Positions 46,101 through 57,213 of a stretch of DNA of 64,000 nucleotides are shown one piece after another. The first letter of the stretch is position 1. Every line of letters begins with the position of its first letter. The notes beneath the pieces are model-generated. The model saw only the letters and a program-made list of their open reading frames with translations, had not been told where the DNA came from and did not search any database. Origin of the DNA: Petrolisthes cinctipes (Eukaryota > Arthropoda > Malacostraca > Decapoda > Porcellanidae); NCBI GenBank assembly GCA_033782935.1, contig JAWQEG010001229.1, forward strand, positions 40,001 to 104,000, in the 5' to 3' direction. The translations under genes and the position numbers were made by a program.

Positions 46101-49100
46101 AAAACAACCTAAGAAAATAATAAATAAAAAAAACTGAAAAAAAAACAGGAAAAAAAATAAATAAAACAACCTGATAAAACTTAAATAAAAAAAAGAACTG
46201 ACAAAAGTAAATAAAAAAGCGTGAAAAAAAATAAAAAAATAAACAACCTGAAAAAAAAACTGAAAAAAAAAAAAAAAAAAAATCCTTAAAAAAATAAATA
46301 AAGAAAGAAAACCTGAAAATATTCAATATTAGAAAAAAAGCCTGAAAAAATCAATAATAAAAAGCCTGAAAAAATAAATAAATAAAAAAAGCCTGAAAAA
46401 AAACTGAAAAAAATGAATTAAAAAAAAAACTGAAAATAAAATAAATGAATAAACACCTGAAAAGAAAACACCTGAAAAAAAATCTGTAATAAATAAATAA
46501 AAAAACACCAGAAAAAGAATAAAAAAAGCACTTAAAATAAATAAATAAAAGCACGAAATAAATATATAAATAAAAAAATACTTGAAATAAATAAATATAT
46601 AAATAAAAAAAACACCTGAAAAAAAAACTAATAAAAAAAAACACCTGAAAAAAAACACCTGAAATAAATAAATAAAAAAACACCTGAAATAAATAAATAA
46701 ATAAAAAAACACCTGAAATAATTAAATAAATATATAAACACCTTCAATAAATAAATAAAAAACACCTGTAAAATAAATAAATAATAAACACGTGAATAAA
46801 AAACTGAAAAAAATAAATAAATAAAAAAAAACTGAAAAAAATAAAAAATAAAAAACCCTGAAAAATCTAAAAAATAAATATAAAAAACAACCAAAAAAAA
46901 ATGACTAAATAAAAAAAAATAAAAAAAAATAAAAAAAAGGAAAAAAAAATGAATAAAATATATAAATAAATTAAAAAAAAACTGAAAAAAAATAAAAACT
47001 ACCTGAAAAAAACTTGAAAATAAAAACAACCTGAAACAATAAATAAATAAAAAAATTAAAAAAAGCAACCTGAAAAAAATAATAAATAAAAAAAAAACTG
47101 GAAAAAAATAAATACATAAAAAAAGCCTGAAAAAAATACATAAAAAAGCCTAAAAAAAAAAAAAAAGCGCCTAAAAATAAATAAATGAAAAAAAAGCCTG
47201 AAAAATAAATAAATAAGAAAAAAAAACTAAATAAATAAAAACCCCTTAAAAATAAAAAAAACACCTGAAATAAAAACATAAATAAATAAAACCACCTGAA
47301 AAAAAGCACTTGAAATAGAAAATAAATAAAAAACACCTAAAATAAAAAAATACATAAAAAAACGTGAAAAAAAAAAAATACAAAAACACTGAAAACATAA
47401 ATAAATAAAAAAACCACCTAAAAAAAATATAAAAAAGCCTGAAAAAATAAATGAAAAAAGCCTGAAACAAATATATAAATATAAAAAAGCCTGAAAAAAA
47501 TAAATTAATTAAAAAAAGCCTGAAAATATAAACACCTGAAAAAAAAAAACCTGAAATAAATAAATAAAACTCCGAAAATAAATAAATAAATAAACACCTG
47601 AAATAAATAAATAAAAAAACACATGTAATAAATAAATAAAAAAACACCTGAAAAAAAAATAAAAAAAACACCTGAAAAAAAAATAAAAAAACGACCTGAA
47701 AAAAAAAAATCAACCTGAAACAAATGAACAAATAAATAAATAAATAAAAATAGAAAACAACCTGGAACAAAATAATAATAAACTGAAATAAATAAATACA
47801 TGAATAAATAAAAACCTGGGAAAAAAAATAAACTGAAAAACAACCTGAACAAAAAATAAATAAATAAAATAAATAAAAAAACTGAAAAAAAACTAAAATA
47901 AATGAATAAATAAAAACCTGAGAAAAAACTGAAATAAATAAATAAATGAATAAATAAAAACCTGAAAAAAAATAAATAAAAAAATATATAAAAAGTGAAA
48001 AAAAAATAAAAATAAAAAAATAACCTGAAATAATTAAATAGATAAATAAATATTTAAAAACAACAACAAAAAACAACCTGAAAAAACAAAATTGAAAAAA
48101 AAAAACTGAAAAAAATAAAGAAATAAAAAAAAGCTGAAAAAAATAAAAAAAAGCATGAAAAAAATAAATAAAAAAAGCATGAAAAAAATAAATAAAAATC
48201 CTGAAAAGATTTAAAAAAGCATGAAAAAAGCATGAAAATTAAATAAAATATAATAAAAGCCTGAAAAAAAACAGAAAAAAAGCCCGAAAAATAAATAAAT
48301 AAAGAAAAAAGCCCGATAAAAAAAATAAATAAAAAAAAACTTAAAAAATAAAAATAAAAAAAGCCTGAAAAAATCCTGAAAAAAATAAATAGATAAATAA
48401 AAAAAGGCCTGAAAAAAGTGAATAAATATAAAAAACAGAAAAAATAAATAAATTAATAAATAAAAATACACCTGAAATAAATAAATAAATAAAAAAACAC
48501 CTGAAATAAATAAATAAATAAAAAAACACCTGAAAAAAATAAAAAAAAAACCTGAAAAAATAAATAAATAAATAAACACCTGAAAAAAAAATGAAAAATA
48601 AATAAATAAATAAATATATAAAACACCTGAAAAAAATAAAAAAAAAACTGAAAAATAAATATTTAAAAAAACACCAGAAAAAAAATAATTAAATATATAA
48701 ATAAATAAATAATAATATATAATAATAAATAAATAACTAAAAACAACCTGAAAAAAAACGAAAAAATAAATAAAAAAAAGCCTGAAAAAAAGCCTGACAA
48801 AAATAAATAAAAAAAGCTTGAAAAAAAATTAAAAAAAAACTAAAAAAAATAAATTAATAAATAAATAAAAAAACACCTGAAAAACACCTGAAAAAAATAA
48901 ATTAATTAATACAAAAAAGCCTGAAAAAAATAAAAAAAAGGTTGAAAAAAATAAATAAAAAATGCCTGAAAAAAAAGTATTAAAAAAAAGCCTGAAAAAT
49001 AAATGAATTGAAAAAAAAAACTGAAAATAAAAACACCTAAAAAAAAACACCTGAAAAAAAAAATAAAAAAAAAATAAAAAAAAAGTAAAAAAAACTAAAA

Positions 49101-50682
49101 TAAATAAATAAATAAACCTGAAATAAATAAATAAATAAAAAAACACCTGAAATAAATAAATAAGTAAATAAACCTGAAATAAATAAATAAACCTGAAAAA
49201 AAACTGAAATAAATAAAACAACAAATAGAAAAAAAATAAACAAATATAAAAACAACCTGAAAAAACAAACTAAACAAAAAATTAACCTGAAAAAAATAAA
49301 AAATAAACTGAAAAATTAAATAATTAAATAAATAAATAAATAAATAAAAAGCAACCTGAAAAAAACAAAAATAATACAAAAAACTGAAATAAATAAATAA
49401 ATGAATAAATAAAAACCTGAAAAAAAACTGAATGATAAATGAATAAATAAATAAAAAAACAACATGAAAAGAATATATAAAAAAATAAAAAAACAACCTG
49501 AAATAAATAAATAAATACTAAAAAAAAAAACTTGAAAAAAACAATCTGAAAACTGAAAAAAAATAAATAAAAAAGCCTGAAAAAAAATAAAATAAAAAAA
49601 GCCTGAAAAAGCCTAAAATAAATTTAAAAAAAGCATGACAAAAATAAATAAAAAAGCCTGAAAAAAATAAATAAGAAAAGCCTGAAAGAAAAATAAATAA
49701 ACAAAGCCTGAAAAAAAAAAATAAACAAAGCCTGAAAAAATTAAATGACTAAAAAGGGGTGAACAAAAATGAAAAATGAAAAAAAAACGAAAAAAATAAC
49801 TAAAAAAGCCCGAAAAAGAAATAAATATAAAAGCCTGAAAAAATCAATAAAAAATGCTTGAAAAAAGCTTGAAAAAAGCTTAACAAATAAATAGATAAAT
49901 AAATAAATAAAAAAGCCTGAAAAAATGAATAAATAAATAAATAATTAAAAACAGAAAAAATAAATTAAATAAATAAAAAACACCTGAAATAAATAAATAA
50001 ATAAAACACCCGAAAAAAAAAAAAACACCTGAAATAAATAAATAAATAAAAAACAACCTGAAAAAATAATTAATTAAAAACAACCTAAAATAATCTGAAA
50101 TAAATAAATGAAAAAATAAATAAATAAAAAAACAACCTGAAATAAATAAATGAATAAATAAATAAAAAAACAACCTGAAATAAATAAATGAATAATTAAA
50201 TATAAAAAATCTGAAATATATAAATGAATAAATAAATAACTAAAAAAACCTGAAATAAATAAATGAAAAAATAAATAAATAAAAAAACCTGAAATAAATA
50301 AATGAAAAAATAAATAAATAATAAACCTGAAATAAATAAATGAAAAAATAAATAATTAAAAAAAACACTGAAAAAATAAATAAATAATAATTAAAAACTG
50401 AAAAAATAAATAAAAACACTTAAAAAAATGAAAAAAAAACACTAATAAAATAAATAAATTAATAAAAACACTGAAAAAATAAATAAAAATAAATAAATAA
50501 AAAACACTGAAAAAATAAATAAATAAGTACATAAATAAATATAAACTGATAAAATAAATAAATAAATAACACCTGAAAAATAAATAAAACAAATAAAATA
50601 AATAACACCTGAAAAATAAATAAAATAATAATAATAATAATATCAATAATAATAATAATGTCAATAATAATACTAGTTACTT

Positions 50683-50800
50683 GTTATATATTCTATGCCC
50701 CGCTCCACCAGCAGATGGTGCTCCGTAGGGCTTCCCTTAATATTATTTAACACTATAATCACTTCTAATGTTCATATTATCTATGGCTTAACCAGCGAAC
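50683..50800. repeat. Direct repeat, possible LINE 3' region (copy 1)
   Basis: TATTCTATGCCCCGCTCCAC and CAGCAGATGGTGCTCC, matching 52812-52925 in the same orientation. Confidence 0.72.
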
Positions 50801-50999
50801 AGATGTGTAATAATGTCAATAATAATTATCTCTTACCAGGGTGAGCTGCCTTCAATAACACACCAACAGTCAGGCAAGAGTAAAAAGTTCGAGGAATTTA
50901 CCTATTTAACTTGACTGTGGAAAGTATATTGTTGCACTGCTCAGATTTACACAATTTTACACTCTACTCATACAAAAAATAAAATAAGAATAAAATAAA

Positions 51000-51205
51000 A
51001 AATAAATAATCAAATAGCCTGTCCCCCAAATACAAAGCCAGCTGTCTTTTGAAGTGTATTACATTTGATGATGATACAACCTCCTGAGGCAAACCATTCC
51101 AAATGTTAATTATTCTAAATGCCAAGGATCTTTTGCGAATCTCTCTCTGAACACGAGGACAATATATTTTAAACTAGTGTCCACGAGTTCTGTCGGATGA
51201 TCTTA
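51000..51205 (-). pseudogene. LINE C-terminal fragment (CR1/Jockey-like)
   Basis: Minus strand reads YCPRVQREIRKRSLAFRIIN, IWNGLPQEVVSSSNVIHFKR and LALYLGDRLFDY, the usual WNxLPxxVV...FK...LD end of such LINE proteins, with a stop just upstream. No other part is present. Confidence 0.75.
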
Positions 51206-51207
51206 AA

Positions 51208-51243
<36 letters not shown>

Positions 51244-51305
51244 TTAGTAATAATAAGAATGTTAATAATAATAATGTTAATAATAATAATGTTAATAATA
51301 ATAAT

Positions 51306-51342
<37 letters not shown>

Positions 51343-51395
51343 TTAGTAATAATAATGTCAATAACAATAATAATAATAATGTAGACGGTGAATTG
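51206..51395. repeat. AAT microsatellite with ATGTTA interruptions
   Basis: TAATAATAATAATA runs broken by AATGTTAATAATAA. Immediately followed by a half hairpin element (GATTCCTCCTAACTATGCC, about 51396-51436). Confidence 0.9.
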
Positions 51396-51584
51396 GAGAC
51401 TACAGATTCCTCCTAACTATGCCAGGCAATAAGACACTATATTTCACAGCCTAGCAACAAGCCAATAAGCCGTGTCTGCCATACATAGGGAGCAATGGAT
51501 AATTCCTGCACTATCACACATTCAAGTCAATCGTGAAAGTTCTTCCATTATTACATCATTTATGCCTTTCACCCTGACAGGTGC

Positions 51585-52640
51585 ATATGTATGAGAATTG
51601 GAAAACTACAAACAGAGGTCTTTAATTACGAAATGCATGGAGGAATGAAGCAGGTAGACTGTGAAAAGGATTTAGGAGTGCTGATAGATTGTGAACTTAA
51701 TTTCAGAAGACATTTAGCAGAAAAAATTAATAGGTCAAATAGGATGTCTGGGTTAATAAGAAGGACATTTATAAACTTAAGAGACTATTCAAAACATTGT
51801 ATACTGCCATAGTGAGACCTCTTTTAGCACCCATATAAACAAAAAGACATAAATGCAGTTGAAAATGTGTAGAGGCGAGCAACGAGAATGATTCCTTCCT
51901 TACAGGAGTTGAATTATGAAGAAAGATTGAAGAAATTAGATCTTCCTTCATTGACATACAGAAGAAATTAGTCGGTGAGCCAGTAGGGTTGTTCGGTACC
52001 ATCTGAGGGGAATAATGCTCATAGTGAATTTTGGCAAGGAAAACATCAGAGTTAAAAAAATTATGATAGCATTGTACAAGTGGTAGCTTTATGTGTGCTA
52101 TCATGCATTTTATGACACTACAGTGATAATTTTGACATAGGGGTATAAATCAAGTTATAACACATAGAAAGCTACCGCTGCTACAATGTTATCATACTTT
52201 TTTTAAACACTAGGGGTGTATATCTTGTCAAAAACCACCATGAGAATTATTCCCCCCAGATGGTACCGGTGGCCGAAATTTGGGGTCCTGCCTGGCTCAT
52301 GGACTAAATAGGGGAGACATGATTAAAGCATAATAATAATAATAATAATAACAATAATAATAATAATGTCAATATATCAATATATTATAAATAAAATATA
52401 TGATAGGGAAGTATGCGGCAATATATTTCAAAGAGCAGAGGAAACTAGAACAAGGGGACATAATAGTAAGAAGATCAAAAAGTACGACCAAGATTAAACA
52501 TAAGGAAATATTCATTCAGCTATAGAATTGTAAATATATGGAACAGCCTTCCCGATTATGTCATAAATTCAGAAAGTGTAAGGAAGTTTGAGATTAATCT
52601 GGACAAGGAATGGAAAAGTCAAAAACAAATATTTCAATAT
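51585..52640 (+). pseudogene. LINE polymerase C-terminal half (CR1/Jockey-like), split by a MITE
   Basis: DCEKDLGVLIDCELNFRRHL and KINRSNRMSGLIRRTF, then RRATRMIPSLQELNYEERL and DLPSLTYRR; after the MITE, RGDMIKA, a repeat-filled gap (52330-52400), then RGHNSKKIKK and FSYRIVNIWNSLPDYV, ending KFEINLDKEWKSQ. Several stops and shifts; dead. Confidence 0.82.
51969..52306. mobile_element. Long-TIR MITE inserted in the LINE fragment
   Basis: Ends TAGTCGGTGAGCCAG and, reversed, TAGTCCATGAGCCAG; inverted similarity spans about 130 bases, including GGTACCATCTG, GGGGAATAAT and GGTAGCTTT. AAT occurs at 51966-51968 and 52307-52309. 338 bp, no coding sequence. Confidence 0.77.
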
Positions 52641-52811
52641 AAAGCACAACTACAATCAAATCTACAATTAAGTCGGCTCTGTTCTAACGAGTTGGCAGTC
52701 AAGATGAGGAGCCGGAGTCACAGACCTGGTAAAAGGCCTTCTTCCGGATGTATTCTACGGTATCCCTGACTAAAAGGAACATGATAGTAATTCAGTACTT
52801 ACCGTGCTGTT

Positions 52812-52925
52812 ATCTTGTTACTTGTTGTTGGATATTCTATGCCCCGCTCCACCAGCAGATGGTGCTCCACAGGGCCTCTCTCATTATTATTAAACACTAT
52901 AATCACTTGTAATACTCATATTATT
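52812..52925. repeat. Direct repeat, possible LINE 3' region (copy 2)
   Basis: Matches 50683-50800. The 52641-52811 stretch before it probably belongs to the LINE 3' end. Confidence 0.68.
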
Positions 52926-53052
52926 CATGTTGTAACACTATAATCACTTATAATACTCATATCATCCATGTTGTAATACTCATATCATCTGTATCGCAAC
53001 ACTCAGCCAACAGATGTGTTTTCAGTCTTTTCTTAAAAGTCGTGCACTTTTC

Positions 53053-53415
53053 GGTAAATATTGAATGAATTACCGTTATTGGGTACGGTTTTTCTACCTT
53101 CATTACCCACTTATTTAGACCATTCTAAGACTATTTTCGTCTATGGCATTTTCTCCGCAAATGCCCCATTTCCAAGATAGGGCATATTCAAATGGGGCAT
53201 TTTGAAATTAGCCTGACCTTACCTGACCTGACCTAACCTAACCTAGACCGCATCAGACTACCGGGACCTAACCTGGGCAGACTACCGGGACTTAACCTGG
53301 GCAAACTACCGGGAAATAACCGTGGTAAAGTACAGAAAATGACCAGGGCAAAGTACTGGGATCTAGTCGGATCTGGCAACACTGTTACAAAACGGTAATT
53401 CTTTCAATAAATACC
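53053..53415. mobile_element. GGTA-TACC MITE family, full-length copy
   Basis: Ends GGTAAATATTGAATGAATTA and, reversed, GGTATTTATTGAAAGAATTA. The CAGACTACCGGGAC segment is present twice. Confidence 0.86.
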
Positions 53416-53577
53416 CAATTTTCACTACTCCGGACATTTAATGGCAATCAAATAAAGAGCCTAGGTAAACACCTTTCAAACGCTCTGAAACCCATTGTCA
53501 GATTACTCCTCGGCTCATTTAACCTGTATTGTTCGTCACTATGCCTGAGTTCCATAGAGGTCTTTATGGTATTTATT

Positions 53578-53943
53578 GAAAGAATTACCATTTTGTAGCA
53601 GTGTTGCCAGATCCGACTAGGTCCCAGTATTTTGCCCTGGTCATTTCCTGTACTTTACCAAGGTTATTTCTCAGTAGTTTGCCCAGGTTAGGTCCCGGTA
53701 GTCTGATGCAGTCTAGGTAAGGTCAGGCTAATTTCAAAATGGGGCATTTGCGGAGGAAATGCCATAGAAGAAAATAGTCTTAGAATGGTCTAAATAAGTG
53801 GGTAATGAAGGTAGAAAATAGTCTTAGAATGGTCTAAATAAGTGGGTAATGAAGGTAGAAAATAATCTTAGAATGGTCTAAATAAGTGGATAATGAAGGT
53901 AGAAAAACCGTATGCAATAACTGTAATTCTTTCAATATTTACC
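53578..53943. mobile_element. GGTA-TACC MITE family, reverse copy with internal triplication
   Basis: Starts GGTATTTATTGAAAGAATTA and ends TTCTTTCAATATTTACC. A segment of about 45 bp (TCTTAGAATGGTCTAAATAA through GGGTAATGAAGGTAG) is repeated three times at 53778-53910. Confidence 0.84.
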
Positions 53944-54309
53944 GTATTTATCATTTGGAGTATATTGGTCCTGATTGCTGGTATCCACTTTTGTTTCATT
54001 TCCAATTAATTGGGCACACAGTATGTTGGTATAGAGTACAATAACTTTATATATAAATAGTTCCAATAACAGCACGGTTTCTTTAAATAAAATCACGATC
54101 GAGCGATATGATCCTTTCCACACAGAGGTTACAAGACAACTGACATTAATTCTACCATACACCACAAGCTAAGGTCCTATAGATCGTGTTGGCCTGTGAT
54201 TGGTCAAAATTATGTACGATTCATTGTTTGTTTTGGTCGTTATCAGGGAATATAAGCCGGTAGTTAGTCATTAGGATTATAGGGCCAGTAGTTCCACAGT
54301 GGCTTGGGA

Positions 54310-54600
54310 TCGTTATGATCCTCCCCCAACCAACCACACTTGTCTTTTGGTTTGTTATGATCCTCCCCAACCAACCACACTTGTCTTTTGGTTCGTTATG
54401 ATCCTCCCCAACCAACCACACTTGTCTTTTGGTTCGTTATGATCCTCCCCAACCAACCACACTTGTCTTTTGGTTCGTTATGGTCCTCCCCAACCAACCA
54501 CACTTGTCTTTTGGTTCGTTATGATCCTCCCCAACCAACCACACTTGTTTTTTGATTCGTTATGGTCCTCCCCAACCAATCATATTTGTCAGTCTTACTT
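54310..54600. repeat. 41-bp minisatellite, about seven copies
   Basis: Unit GATCCTCCCCAACCAACCAC, then ACTTGTCTTTTGGTTCGTTAT. Only single-base differences between most copies. The surrounding 53944-54309 and 54601-54930 DNA is unique. Confidence 0.95.
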
Positions 54601-54930
54601 ATATCCAACAACAAACTCAGTCTCCATATCCACTAAATCTGTCAGGTTGTTCCATTATTACCATAGTTTGTTTGGATGCTCCCCAACCACATTGTCATAG
54701 TTTCATTGTGGAGTCATCAAATCCATCCAATAATTCACTCAAGAGTAATTTTTTACATAGTTCAGTTTCTTTCGTTAGGGTGCTTACAAACCAAAACAAA
54801 CCACTGTGGAATCGGTACATAGATTAGGAAAGGAGGGAAAGGGGGGGGGGTAGTTCAGTAAATAACCACTCAAATAGTTTAGTTCATACATATAAACATT
54901 AGACTCGTTTTAAGTAATTATTCCTATTCA

Positions 54931-56442
54931 TTTCAGCGCCGGACAGACGCTGTTTTTCGCAAATATCTCCTAAATGAATCGTTGTATAAGTATAATATTT
55001 CAGCACACTACCTTTAACATCCGGACCTAATTTATGGCTAACATACCATATTCCTATATGTGTTATGTTAGGAGTTTACTCTTGAAAAATAACACAAAGC
55101 TGGCCAGTCATATTGGCGCATTGGAAGGAAAGTGTGCCCCTCCCCCCCCAAAACCATTCCTAACCACAACTACTTCTCCACCTTCTCGCCCTCGTTATCC
55201 CTCCTCTCCTCGCCTCTCTCATCACTCGTGTCCCTCCCTATTTCTCCCATCACTGTATTATATATTAGAATGTCATATAGATGTATATGTATAGATATGA
55301 TTATTAACTAAGAGTAATGGTACAGTACAATTCTATAGAGGCAAGACGTAATTCACATTGATAATTACTGTACAACAGTCACTACTTGAGTCATAGCCTC
55401 GGGCTGGGGGGGGGGTACCTCATACCTCAGAGAGGGGGAGGGGATACGGGAGACTATGGATATTCAATTAGGGCATAAATTGCTCATTTAAAAAGGTAAA
55501 GATCACATGAAGCAACCATGAACGATTTTATTTGGTTGGCCAAAACCAAAACAGACTTCATCCTTCTGGTGGCCTTAGACACGTCGGTTATTATCTGGCT
55601 ATACGGCCATTAACAACGGCATTAACTATTACTTTAATGGTCGTTTGACCCACTCTGGTTTTCATGTCCACACACAACAGTAACTGTATTAAACAATATT
55701 ACTAATGAACGATACGTATATACATACTGTTATATGTAACTAGTATTTATGTACGTAATTAGAATAAGAAAAGAAAATCAAAGATGGAAGGGGGATGGTG
55801 TATATAGTGGGGTGAAGAGTGAAACGGGGAGGGGGATAATGTGATATTGGGATAGGGAAGGAAGGAGTGGTCTAGGGCAGTGGTTCTCAACCTTTTTCTG
55901 TCCATTCCCACCTTCATGAATTCTCAACATTCATGTGGCTCCCCTGCATATTTTCCCAAATCCCACCCCGCCAATAAAAAAAGGTTTAAATAAAATAAAA
56001 ACAAAATGTTGATGAAGAGAACACTTGCTTTATTTAAGTCTTCTGCCAGGACAGAGTGATGCAAGTTTTTTGTTTGTCCATGGCAAGAATTGTATAATTT
56101 GTGACAGCCGCCATTTCCCCCCTAAATTCTTGCCATGGACCCCTTGGGGTCCATGGCACCCAGGTTGAGAACCACTGGTCTAGGGGGTGTTCGGAGTGTT
56201 GGTGGAGGGGTTACACGAGTACCCCACACTCGTCCGATTCTCTATAACACCTTAGATATGATGACTGGATTAGGCTTAATATCACTCAGTAAACTCCTAA
56301 CATAACACAGATAGTAATATGGTATGTCAGCCATAAATTAGGTCCGGGTGTTAAAAGATAGCTAGTGTGCTGAAATATTATATTGATACAACGATTCGTT
56401 TAAGAGATATTCACGAAAAACAGCGTCTGTCCGGCGCTGAAA
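54931..56442. mobile_element. DNA transposon relic with about 150-bp inverted ends
   Basis: Arms 54931-55080 and 56288-56442 are reverse complements, starting TTTCAGCGCCGGACAGACGC and including GGTCCGGATGTT-type sequence near ACCTAATTTATGGCTAACAT. The interior of about 1.2 kb has no transposase and contains a hAT MITE. Confidence 0.85.
55878..56177. mobile_element. hAT MITE (Charlie-like ends)
   Basis: Ends CAGTGGTTCTCAACC on both sides in inverted orientation and an exact 8-bp target duplication GTCTAGGG (55870-55877 and 56178-56185). Contains GCCATGGACCCCTTGGGGTC near the right end. 300 bp, non-autonomous. Confidence 0.92.
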
Positions 56443-56472
56443 AGAATACTAGGTGGTAATTCACTTTTGGTA

Positions 56473-57213
56473 CATTGGAGTGCCTTGATTCCTCCAAAGT
56501 ATGCCAGGAAACAGAACCTGAAGAGCAAAAATAATGGTGTTCTGTTGCTTGGAGTAGTTTGGAGGATTCAGTTGCTCCAGATTTACCAACACAAAATTTC
56601 CCCCTTAAATGAATAACAATGGAAGGGTAACATCATAACATTTTTTATTTATATAGTTTGTAGAATTCCATGTATTCTATTAAGGGAAGAACATATAATT
56701 TTTAATTTATTCATTTTTTTATATTATTATTATATATATATATTTTTAAACTAAATTGGAGGGCTACTGATTCCTCCCAACTATCCCAGGAAACAAAAAA
56801 ATCACCTCAGTGTTTCTAACTGGGGTTTGTTTCGTGGCAAAGTTTGGAGGAACCGTAAACCTTCCAATTCACCAACAATTAAGAGAATCTCCTCTTAATT
56901 ATAAGGAGCCTGTGATTGTGTATGAGACTTGTTGGCTTCTGATTCCTCTTGACTATGCCAAGAAACAAGCTCCTTCTATATAGGTGTCGGTGTGTGTGTG
57001 TGTGTTTCGTGGCAATATTTGAAGGACTCGCTAACCTCCAAATTTCTGACTACATCACAGGGTCCCTTAAGGGAAGCAACCTTTTGTTGTTTTGCAGTCA
57101 ATGTAGGCCTTCAATCTCAGCTATAAACCACATCCCCTGTATAATTCCATATGGAGGGGTTCTGTTTCCTGGCATAGTTTGGAGGAATCTGCAGAGTACC
57201 TTCCAATTTCCCA
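56473..57213. mobile_element. Cluster of dispersed hairpin elements (three full, one half)
   Basis: Full copies at about 56473-56580, 56756-56868 and 56930-57040, and a half copy at 57150-57213. Each has a left arm like GATTCCTCCAAAGTATGCC plus AGGAAACA and a right arm like TGGCATAGTTTGGAGGAATC. Loops differ, and one contains a GT run. Confidence 0.78.

Larger units (their letters stand above)
35000..47400. repeat. Higher-order repeat (about 2.5-3.2 kb period) within the macrosatellite
   Basis: Rare variants recur in the same order: AACGCCTAATAATAAATA at 36784, 40096, 43273 and 45778; AAAATATTCAATATTA at about 40655, 43665 and 46316; CACGTGAATAAAAAACTG at 41177, 44137 and 46788; AAGCGCCTAAAAATAAA at 41550, 44415 and 47166; AGTATGAAAAAGCCTG at 35537, 42107 and 44823. 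Roughly three to four higher-order copies. Confidence 0.85.
33140..50640. repeat. 17.5-kb A-rich macrosatellite of CACCTG-containing units
   Basis: Tandem units of about 17-36 bp, each combining A-rich DNA (AAATAAATAAATAAA) with CACCTGAAA, AGCCTGAAA, ACAACCTGAAA or similar. From 33.1 to 34.4 kb the units are mixed with three copies of a 105-bp unique block; from about 35 to 47.4 kb they form a higher-order repeat; from 47.4 kb on they are more degenerate. Open frames on the minus strand (Phe/Leu/Ile/Tyr-rich) are artefacts of the TTTATTTA composition. Confidence 0.95.

Noticed and set aside
34450..50670. Dozens of long minus-strand open frames rich in Phe, Leu, Ile, Tyr and Cys that resemble membrane proteins
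   Set aside because: They occur in all three frames at once and follow from TTTATTTA and TTTCAGGTG repeats lacking stop codons; the same holds for the plus-strand frames in 38823-39545.
54221..54600. Repeat protein with WLGRIITNQKTSVVG units
   Set aside because: A 41-bp unit is not a multiple of three, the frame changes each unit, and the sequence is a simple minisatellite.
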